NCBI GenBank assembly: GCA_002937555.1
Contig: PTKB01000035.1
Span: forward strand, 1-14,168
Reading direction: 5' to 3'
Source of the DNA: Alphaproteobacteria bacterium MarineAlpha10_Bin2
Lineage (GTDB): Bacteria; Pseudomonadota; Alphaproteobacteria; UBA828
DNA: 14,168 nt
Part shown: piece after piece, positions 7,183 to 12,991 of the stretch
How the letters are laid out: each line of letters begins with the position of its first letter
Position numbering within the stretch: the stretch's first letter is position 1
Program-made: the position numbers and the translations under genes
The notes under the pieces: generated by a model
The model's input: only the letters and a program-made list of their open reading frames with translations
Databases searched by the model: none
Told to the model about the DNA's origin: nothing

Positions 7183-7851
7183 ATGCGGACCCTTTATCAT
7201 CTCTGGTTGACTTCGGCCTGCCGCGCTGTCCGCATTGCCCTGGCCGAGAAGGGCCTCGATTTTGAACTGGTGCTGGAGAAAACCTGGGAGCGCCGCGTCG
7301 AATTCCTCGCGCTCGACCCGGCCGGCGAGGTCCCGGTTCTGGTCGAGGCGGACGGCGCCGTGATCGCCGGCTCTGGCGCCATTCTGGAATATCTCGAAGA
7401 TGTCTATAAAACGCCGTCGCTGATCGGCGCGGCGCCCCTCGTGCGCGCCGAGGTGCGACGGCTGGTTTCCTGGTTCGACGATAAATTCGGGCGTGAGGTC
7501 AGTGATCTGATCCATGGCGAAAAATTCGTGAAACGCTTTCTCACCAAGGGCGAGCCGAATAGCCAAGCGGTCCGCGCCGGCCTCGCCAATATCCGCACCC
7601 ATTTGGATTACATTGCCTATCTCACCGAACGCCGCAATTGGCTGGCGGGCGAGGAATTCTCGCTCGCCGACGTCATGGCCGGCGCCCATCTGTCGGCCAT
7701 CGACTATATGGGCGATGTGCCGTGGAGCAAATTTGACGCGGCCAAGGAATGGTATGCGCGCATCAAGTCGCGCCCGTCGTTCCGGCCGCTCTTGGAAGAT
7801 CACATCCCGGGCTTCTCGCCGCCCAAACATTATGCGGACCTCGATTTCTAA
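7183..7851 (+). CDS. fzlA: FzlA-like GST-fold cell-division protein
   Basis: A 222-residue glutathione S-transferase-fold protein that closely resembles FzlA, the alphaproteobacterial protein that binds and curves FtsZ filaments and controls constriction in Caulobacter. Evidence: the N-terminus MRTLYHL..TSACRAVRIALAEKGLDFELV (1-30), the cis-proline segment EVPVLVEADG (49-58), the helical GST C-domain with LADVMAGAHL (161-170), and the tail RPSFRPLLEDHIPGFSPPKHYADLDF, the kind of conserved tail I associate with FzlA. The position that is E-S in enzymatic GSTs is G63-S64, in keeping with weak glutathione binding. I chose the ATG at 7183; an in-frame TTG at 7129 would add 18 residues unlike the family. 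GGCGG precedes the ATG. The gene overlaps queG by 20 nt. An ordinary GST is the alternative. Confidence 0.85.
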   Translation: MRTLYHLWLTSACRAVRIALAEKGLDFELVLEKTWERRVEFLALDPAGEVPVLVEADGAVIAGSGAILEYLEDVYKTPSLIGAAPLVRAEVRRLVSWFDDKFGREVSDLIHGEKFVKRFLTKGEPNSQAVRAGLANIRTHLDYIAYLTERRNWLAGEEFSLADVMAGAHLSAIDYMGDVPWSKFDAAKEWYARIKSRPSFRPLLEDHIPGFSPPKHYADLDF

Positions 7852-8995
7852 GCCGCTTGCGTCCGGCGCTCAGCCAGACGGCGCTCAGGCCCGCGGCGAA
7901 ATCGAAGGCTGGGCGCGGGCGTTGGGTTTCTCGGCCTTCGGCATTGCCGCTGCCGGACCGGGGCCGGAGCGTCAGTCTCTAAAGGAATATCTGGCGCGTG
8001 GCTTTCACGGCGACATGGCCTGGATGGCCAATAACGCGGCGCGGCGCGGCGATCCCAGCGAGCTCTGGCCCGAAGCACAGAGCATCATCATGCTGGCCGC
8101 CGATTACACTCCCCGGCACCCGCCCGAGGATATTCTTAAATTGCGTGAGCGCGGCGCGATATCCGTCTATGCGCAGGGCGAGGATTATCACAAGGTGCTG
8201 AAAAAGCGCCTGAAGCAGCTCGCCGGCGATATCGCGCGCCACCATGGCGTTGAGGTCAAGCTGTTCGTCGATACCGCGCCGGTGATGGAGAAACCGTTGG
8301 CGGCGCGCGCCGGCCTCGGCTGGCAGGGCAAGCACAGCAATCTGGTATCGCGCGATTTCGGCTCTTGGCTTTTTTTGGCGGAGATATTCACCACCCTCGA
8401 TCTGCCGCCCGACGATGCGGCGAAAGATTCTTGCGGAAGCTGCCGGGCGTGTCTCGATATCTGCCCCACCAAAGCCTTTCCCGCGCCCTATCAGCTGGAT
8501 GCGAGGCGCTGCATCTCCTACCTCACGATCGAACATAAGGGCCATATCGCGGCCGAATTCCGCACCGCCATGGGCAACCGCATCTATGGCTGCGACGATT
8601 GCCTGGCCGTGTGCCCATGGAACAAGTTCGCCCGCGCCGGCGCCGCGCACGCCTTTCAGCCGCGCGCCGAGCTCAGCGCGCCAAAGCTCGCCGCGCTCGC
8701 CGAATTGGACGATGCCGCCTTCCGCGCGCATTTTTCGGGCTCCGCCATCAAGCGCACCGGGCGCGACCGTTTCCTCCGCAACGTCATGATCGCGATAGGA
8801 AATTCCGGCGATCCGGCGCTCGCGGACGTGGCCGAAGCACGGCTTCAGGACGGCTCGCCCCTGGTCCGCGCCATGGCGGTGTGGGCGCTGGCGCAATTGG
8901 CGCCGGGGCGCAAGTTCGAGCGGCTGAAGACCGCACATCTGCCGCTCGAAGGTGATGGCGATGTGGCTCAAGAGTGGCGCGCTACTCGGCCTTAA
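7832..8995 (+). CDS. queG: Epoxyqueuosine reductase QueG
   Basis: A 387-residue cytosolic iron-sulfur, cobalamin-dependent enzyme that reduces epoxyqueuosine to queuosine at the wobble base of tRNAs with GUN anticodons; E. coli QueG has 379 residues. Visible features are the N-terminal LGFSAFGIAAAGP (31-43), FVDTAPVMEKPLAARAGLGWQGKHSNLV (145-172) with the conserved D147, and two ferredoxin-like cluster motifs: C201-xx-C204-xx-C207-xxx-C211-P and C254-xx-C257-xxx-C261-P. The C-terminal 70 residues resemble the HEAT-like repeat tail (SGDPALADVAEARLQDGSPLVRAMAVWALAQL). The ATG at 7832 lies inside the end of fzlA in another frame; it is the only good start in frame and implies translational coupling. 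It ends 14 nt inside the 3' end of the convergent TPR gene. No other queuosine gene is present in the window. Confidence 0.95.
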   Translation: MRTSISKPLASGAQPDGAQARGEIEGWARALGFSAFGIAAAGPGPERQSLKEYLARGFHGDMAWMANNAARRGDPSELWPEAQSIIMLAADYTPRHPPEDILKLRERGAISVYAQGEDYHKVLKKRLKQLAGDIARHHGVEVKLFVDTAPVMEKPLAARAGLGWQGKHSNLVSRDFGSWLFLAEIFTTLDLPPDDAAKDSCGSCRACLDICPTKAFPAPYQLDARRCISYLTIEHKGHIAAEFRTAMGNRIYGCDDCLAVCPWNKFARAGAAHAFQPRAELSAPKLAALAELDDAAFRAHFSGSAIKRTGRDRFLRNVMIAIGNSGDPALADVAEARLQDGSPLVRAMAVWALAQLAPGRKFERLKTAHLPLEGDGDVAQEWRATRP

Positions 8996-9788
8996 TATCC
9001 AGCCTTTCCAGATTGCGCCGCGCCGCCTCCGCCGCCGGCGATTTGGGCGCGAGATTGATGGCGTGCAGCCAATCCTCGCGCGCGCCGTCCGGGTCACGGG
9101 ACAGGCGGCGGATGATGCCGCGCTCCAAATAAGCGGCAACATGGTCGGGCTTGAGGCTTAACGCGCGATTCACATCGTCGGACGCCAATTCGAGGCTGTC
9201 GAGATAGCGATAGGCACTCGCGCGGAACAACAGCGCATCGGCATTGTTGGGATCGACATCGAGGGCGCGGTTGAGATCATCGACCGTGTCCCAGTAATTC
9301 TCGGCCGCCGCATACACCAGGCTGCGGTCGATCAACAAGTCGAGATTATCGGGCGCGAGATCGAGGCCGGCGCTCAATGCCGCATGCGCGCGCCCGAATT
9401 CTTCCGCCATCAGCCAGGCATTGCCGGCTTGGCTCAACAGCGAAACTTGCAAGCCCAGATCCGCGTTCTCCTGCACCAATCGCTCCAGGCGGAGCGCCGC
9501 TTCGCTGAATTGGCCGAGGCCATAGAGCGCCACGGCGACGCAATGCCGCGCTGCCACCCCGCCGCTGAGATCGCGCCAGGCAATGGCGCGCTCGAAGCCG
9601 GTCTCCGGCTGGCGCATGGCCAGATCGATACATTGGTCATACTCGCGCGACTGAACGGCGCTTTGCGCGCCTACACTTGCCGGCCAGGCGAGAATGGCGA
9701 GCGCGATCAGCGCCAGGCTCCATCCGGGTGTCCGGCGTCCGGCTGGTCGGCGGCAGTAGGGAGCGGTTAGGTTTTTCACAATCAGCAT
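8982..9788 (-). CDS. Exported TPR-repeat protein
   Basis: A 268-residue protein with an N-terminal export signal and tetratricopeptide repeats; not assignable to a named family. The signal has a basic stretch (RRPAGRR, 13-19), a hydrophobic core (WSLALIALAILAWPA, 23-37) and probable cleavage after SVGA (41), so the protein should be periplasmic, or anchored if not cut. TPR-like helix pairs are visible at about 82-112, 118-146, 151-180 (LLIDRSLVYAAAENYWDTVDDLNRALDVDP), 184-214 (ALLFRASAYRYLDSLELASDDVNRALSLKP) and 218-248. It is probably a scaffold. The ATG at 9786-9788 is chosen because it is the only ATG before the signal core; GTG three codons on is an alternative. The same frame is open far upstream, antisense to the epimerase, but that part shows no family features. 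Its start is only 5 bp from that of the divergent SDR gene. Confidence 0.85.
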   Translation of the reverse strand: MLIVKNLTAPYCRRPAGRRTPGWSLALIALAILAWPASVGAQSAVQSREYDQCIDLAMRQPETGFERAIAWRDLSGGVAARHCVAVALYGLGQFSEAALRLERLVQENADLGLQVSLLSQAGNAWLMAEEFGRAHAALSAGLDLAPDNLDLLIDRSLVYAAAENYWDTVDDLNRALDVDPNNADALLFRASAYRYLDSLELASDDVNRALSLKPDHVAAYLERGIIRRLSRDPDGAREDWLHAINLAPKSPAAEAARRNLERLDIKAE

Positions 9789-9793
9789 GACCC

Positions 9794-10699
9794 GTGGCAA
9801 TATACGGCGTGACTTCCTCCGATCACAACGCGCTCGCGCCGGGGCGGCTGTTCTGTTTCGGCCTCGGCTATACCGGCGCGCGCCTGGCGCGTACGCTCCA
9901 CGCCATGGGCTGGGAGGTGCGCGGCACCTCGCGCGATGCCGGCGCCCTCCGTGACCTTGAAGCGGAAGGTATTTCGGGAAGCTCGCTGGAAGATGCGGAG
10001 ATCCCGCCCGGCACCAGCCATATTCTGAGCACGATCCCGCCCGAGGAAGCCGGCGACCCGGTGCTGCGGCATCATGCCGACGCAATCGCCGCCGCTGACG
10101 GGCTTGTCTGGCTGGGCTATCTCTCGACGACCGGCGTCTATGGCGATAGGGGCGGTGAATGGGTCGACGAGAGCGACGCGCCGGCACCCGGCAATGCGCG
10201 CAGCCTACGCCGTCTGGCGGCGGAAGAGGCGTGGCGCGATCTCGGGCGCGACGCGGGCGTTCCGGTGCATATTTTCCGCCTTGCCGGCATCTATGGCCCG
10301 GGCCGGAACGTGCTTGAATCGGTGCGCGCCGGAACGGCCAAGCGCATCGCCAAGCCGGGTCATGTGTTCTCGCGCATTCATGTCGACGATATCGTGCAAA
10401 CCCTGTTGGCCGCCATGGCCCGGCCCGGTGCAAACGCCACATATAATGTCTGCGATGATGAACCGGCCGAGCCGGCGGCCGTGGTCGCCCATGCCTGCAG
10501 CCTGCTGGGTGTCGAGCCGCCACCGGTCGAAAAATTTGATGCCGGCGCGATGTCGGCGATGGCGCAAAGCTTCTGGGCTGAAAACCGGCGGGTTTGGAAC
10601 AGCCGCATCAAGCGGGAACTCGGCGTAAGCTTGCGCTATCCGGATTACCGTGCCGGCCTCGCGGCCCTGCTCGCGGAAAGCCCCGGAAAATTCAAATAA
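9794..10699 (+). CDS. SDR/NAD-dependent epimerase-like protein (YeeZ type)
   Basis: A protein of up to 301 residues with the Rossmann fold of the extended/atypical short-chain dehydrogenases, most like the YeeZ group whose substrate is unknown. The nucleotide-binding loop is FGLGYTGARLA (22-32, G23-x-G25-xx-G28); LSTTGVYGDRGGEWVDE (110-126) holds the catalytic-region serine/threonine and Y116. RLAGIYGPGRNVLE (about 163-176) and SRIHVDDIVQTLLAA (about 192-206) follow, as in sugar-nucleotide epimerases. No clear YxxxK lysine follows Y116, which is common in this atypical group, so catalysis is uncertain. Both possible starts are GTG (9794 and 9809) and neither has a good ribosome site; 9794 is listed, and 9809 would give 296 residues. 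The 3' end overlaps convergent ccdA by 8 nt. Confidence 0.88.
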   Translation: MAIYGVTSSDHNALAPGRLFCFGLGYTGARLARTLHAMGWEVRGTSRDAGALRDLEAEGISGSSLEDAEIPPGTSHILSTIPPEEAGDPVLRHHADAIAAADGLVWLGYLSTTGVYGDRGGEWVDESDAPAPGNARSLRRLAAEEAWRDLGRDAGVPVHIFRLAGIYGPGRNVLESVRAGTAKRIAKPGHVFSRIHVDDIVQTLLAAMARPGANATYNVCDDEPAEPAAVVAHACSLLGVEPPPVEKFDAGAMSAMAQSFWAENRRVWNSRIKRELGVSLRYPDYRAGLAALLAESPGKFK

Positions 10700-11441
10700 G
10701 CGCGCCTTCCAGGGTGGCGAGACCCGGGACCAGTTCCAACAGCCAATAAGCGAGGGAGGTGAGATAGCCGGTCACCAGCGCGATGCCCATCGCCACCATG
10801 ATGGCGCCGGCGGCGATCTGGAACGGTCTCGAGATGCGCCGCATGGATTTCATCGAGTTCAGGAAAAACCCGGTGAAGGCGGCGGCGGCGAGGAACGGCA
10901 GGCCAAGACCGAGCGAGTAAAACGCCAGCAACGTCACTCCGGAGCCGATCTCGTTTGTATTGGCGCTCATGGTGAGTATGGCGCCCAGCACCGGGCCGAT
11001 GCAGGGTGTCCAGCCGAAGGCGAAGGCGGTGCCGAGCAACAGCGCGCTCGCCGGATGACCACCGGCGGCGCGGCTGACGAAGCGCATCTCGCGCTCCAGA
11101 AAGGGAATCTTCAGCAGGCCCATGAGATAGAGGCCGAAAATTATGATCACGGCGCCGGCGATATTCTCGAACAACCGCTTGTTGCTGAGCAGAAACTCGC
11201 CAACGGCGCTGGCGCTGGCGCCAAGCGCAATGAACACCAGCGAAAAGCCGAGGATGAAGAACAGGCTGAAATAGATCGCCCGCAAGCGGTGGCGGGCGGT
11301 CGGATTCTCGGTCAAATCCTCGAGCGAGCCGCCCGCGATATAGGACACGTAGCCCGGCACCAACGGCAAAACGCAGGGCGAGAGAAACGAGATCACGCCC
11401 GCGACGAAGGCGACCAAAATGCCGAAAAGCGAGAATTCCAT
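10692..11441 (-). CDS. ccdA: Cytochrome c biogenesis protein CcdA (thiol electron transporter)
   Basis: A 249-residue inner-membrane protein of the CcdA/DsbD-beta family, which passes electrons from cytoplasmic thioredoxin across the membrane to periplasmic thiol proteins. The two halves each carry the active cysteine in a proline-rich turn: SFLSPCVLPLVPGYVSYIAGG (C23) and AFGWTPCIGPVLGAIL (C147). About six membrane segments are visible (near 5-20, 57-80, 95-113, 134-160, 170-195 and 205-230). The start is placed at ATG 11441, which begins the usual MEFSLFGILVAFVAG; an upstream ATG at 11480 would add 13 residues not typical of the family. The ribosome site is poor. A perfect TATAAT lies at 11451-11456 on the minus strand, only 9 bp before the ATG, so a nearly leaderless transcript is possible. 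It follows the tlpA-like gene by 60 bp. Confidence 0.93.
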   Translation of the reverse strand: MEFSLFGILVAFVAGVISFLSPCVLPLVPGYVSYIAGGSLEDLTENPTARHRLRAIYFSLFFILGFSLVFIALGASASAVGEFLLSNKRLFENIAGAVIIIFGLYLMGLLKIPFLEREMRFVSRAAGGHPASALLLGTAFAFGWTPCIGPVLGAILTMSANTNEIGSGVTLLAFYSLGLGLPFLAAAAFTGFFLNSMKSMRRISRPFQIAAGAIMVAMGIALVTGYLTSLAYWLLELVPGLATLEGALI

Positions 11442-11472
11442 GATTGCCGGATTATATGCCTGGAACGGTGGC

Positions 11473-11496
11473 CCTGCCATTTCGACAGGTGGCAGG
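11473..11496. repeat. Inverted repeat between tlpA-like gene and ccdA
   Basis: CCTGCCA (11473-11479) and TGGCAGG (11490-11496) are perfect 7-bp arms around a 10-nt loop. In the minus-strand transcript the hairpin begins 6 nt after the tlpA-like stop codon and lies ahead of the ccdA ATG. No U tract follows. It could be an mRNA-stability or partial-termination element that sets the ratio of the two products. Confidence 0.35.
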
Positions 11497-11501
11497 CGAT
11501 C

Positions 11502-12095
11502 CTATTCGATCAGCCGGCGCATGAGCGCGATGGCGTCGGGCGCGGTCCAGTTGCGGTCGCCCAGAATTCGCGCGATTTCCAGACCCTCGCGGTTTATGAT
11601 GATGGTGTAAGGAATGCCGTTCACCAGCATCGCCTGCGCCGCATTCATGCCTTCATCGACATAGACGGGCAGATGTTCGATGCCGTGATCGGCATAATAC
11701 CGCCGCACCAAATCGGCGCCGTCGCGGTCCACCGATAGCGGCACGAACGTGAAGTTCTTGCCGCCGAGCTGATTTTGCAAAGCGTCGACCGTCGGCAACT
11801 CGTCGCGGCACGGAATACACCAAGTCGCCCAAAAATGCAGCGCCACGGTCTTGCCGCGAAAATTCTCGAGCGAGAGGTAATTTCCCTCGATGTCGATAAA
11901 TTTGAACGCTGACACGGCGCGCGCTTTGTCATGGATCACCATGTTCAAAACGCGCGAGCCGTCTGCCCGTGTGTCGAGGTCTATCAGGCTCTGGGCTGCC
12001 GTCCCGGCCAAGGGCAGGGCGCACAACAGGGTGAGGGCCAGCACCATGCCCGGCCAGCGCAGCATGACGAGAGAGAGCAATTTCGATTTTTTCAT
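11502..12095 (-). CDS. TlpA-like periplasmic thioredoxin
   Basis: A 197-residue exported or membrane-anchored thiol-disulfide protein of the TlpA/ResA/CcmG group. The N-terminus MKKSK plus hydrophobic stretch (about 16-31) ends in GTAAQS, a possible signal-peptidase site near residue 34; C25 lies in LTLLCA, which does not fit a lipobox. The thioredoxin domain covers about 63-195, with the active site FWATWCIPCRDELP (W92-C93-I-P-C96) and the cis-proline segment NGIPYTIIINREG near 158-170. It is a reductant for cytochrome c apoproteins or other periplasmic disulfides, kept reduced by CcdA, whose gene follows 60 bp downstream on the same strand. The pairing strongly supports that relay; the final target is not shown by context. 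The ribosome site is weak (AGAG about 6 nt before the ATG). Confidence 0.93.
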   Translation of the reverse strand: MKKSKLLSLVMLRWPGMVLALTLLCALPLAGTAAQSLIDLDTRADGSRVLNMVIHDKARAVSAFKFIDIEGNYLSLENFRGKTVALHFWATWCIPCRDELPTVDALQNQLGGKNFTFVPLSVDRDGADLVRRYYADHGIEHLPVYVDEGMNAAQAMLVNGIPYTIIINREGLEIARILGDRNWTAPDAIALMRRLIE

Positions 12096-12173
12096 GGCTC
12101 TGTTACATAGTGCATCGCCTGCCGCCTGCCTAGGCTGAGGCGCGTGCGTTCACCGTGAATTGAAAGGACTTTA
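12096..12173. other. 78-bp gap between hydrolase and tlpA-like gene
   Basis: No gene is seen. A small dyad, TTCAC-C-GTGAA, lies at 12149-12159. TATGTA about 15 nt before the tlpA-like ATG resembles a -10 box on the minus strand but has no good -35 partner. No terminator-like hairpin with a U tract is visible, so read-through from the hydrolase gene is possible. Confidence 0.35.
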
Positions 12174-12989
12174 TCAGCCGTCAGCGCGCGCCGCCATCGC
12201 ATCGAGGGCCGCCGTCAGGCGCACCAGATCGGCTTCGTCACTTAATCGATGACCGCCGCCCTTGACCAGGGTCACGTTCACATCCTCGCTGCTTACCGCC
12301 TCGGCGATCTTCAAAGCGGTTTGCCACGGCACGTCCCGGTCGGCCATGCCGTGGATCAGATGGACCGGGCAATCGAGCGCAAGCGCCGCGCGCAGCACCA
12401 GATGCGTGCGTCCGTCTTCGATCAGGGCAAGGCTGACCGGATAGGGCGTATCCTCGTAATCGGAGGGCAGATGCAGGATACCTTCCGCCCGCATGCGCGC
12501 TTTTGCCGCATCGTCGAACTGATCCCACATCAGGTCTTCGGTGAAATCCGGCGCCGCGGCGACGCCAATCAGGCCGGCGATTCGTTCGGGCCGGGCACAC
12601 GCGGCGAGCAACATCTGCCAACCGCCCATGCTCGAGCCGACCAATATTTGCGGCCCCACCGCGATCTCATCCAGAACCGCGAGCGTGTCGGCACGCCAGC
12701 GCGTGATGGTGCCGTCGATGAAGGATCCTGAGGATTCGCCGTGGCCGAAATAGTCGAAGCGGACGAAGGCGCGCCCCGCCTCCCGGCAATGCGCTTCGAG
12801 CGCGATTGCCTTGGTGCCGCTCATATCCGACATCAGGCCGCCCAAAAACATCACGCCGGGAGCCTTGCCCTCAAGCACATGGTAGGCGATTGTCTGCCCG
12901 TCTGGCGCGTTCAAAATGCGCGCGGTTTGATCGGTTATGGAATTATCTCCGGGCTGGTCGTTATTACTTTTCACTAAGACGCGGGACAT
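12174..12989 (-). CDS. Alpha/beta hydrolase, ABHD10-like (acyl thioesterase/esterase)
   Basis: A 271-residue cytoplasmic serine hydrolase. It resembles the ABHD10 family, whose human member is a mitochondrial depalmitoylase and acyl-glucuronide esterase. Shared features are FLGGLMSDMSGTKAIALE (48-65), FVRFDYFGHGESSG (75-88), the nucleophile elbow GPQILVGSSMGGW (112-124) with S120, HGMADRDVPW (213-222) with probable catalytic D217, and GGGHRLSDEADL (244-255) with H247, so the triad is complete. The substrate is inferred only as an ester or thioester. The ATG at 12987-12989 is preferred; a TTG three codons upstream in frame is an alternative. It heads a minus-strand run towards the tlpA-like gene and ccdA, 78 bp away. 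Its start is 2 bp from the upstream candidate start of the divergent glycosyltransferase. Confidence 0.92.
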   Translation of the reverse strand: MSRVLVKSNNDQPGDNSITDQTARILNAPDGQTIAYHVLEGKAPGVMFLGGLMSDMSGTKAIALEAHCREAGRAFVRFDYFGHGESSGSFIDGTITRWRADTLAVLDEIAVGPQILVGSSMGGWQMLLAACARPERIAGLIGVAAAPDFTEDLMWDQFDDAAKARMRAEGILHLPSDYEDTPYPVSLALIEDGRTHLVLRAALALDCPVHLIHGMADRDVPWQTALKIAEAVSSEDVNVTLVKGGGHRLSDEADLVRLTAALDAMAARADG

Positions 12990-12991
12990 GA

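Noticed and set aside
7979..9142. Long minus-strand open frame opposite queG
   Set aside because: The plus strand encodes complete QueG with both iron-sulfur motifs; the antisense product shows no recognisable domain.
9789..10523. N-terminal extension of the TPR protein by about 245 residues
   Set aside because: The frame is open, but the extra part is arginine/proline-rich, antisense to the SDR gene, and would bury the signal peptide in the interior.
10650..11738. Long plus-strand open frame (about 360 codons) opposite ccdA and the tlpA-like gene
   Set aside because: Its product is glutamine-, arginine- and histidine-rich low-complexity sequence, and the minus strand carries two clear families with active-site motifs. 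It is an antisense artefact of GC-rich codon use.
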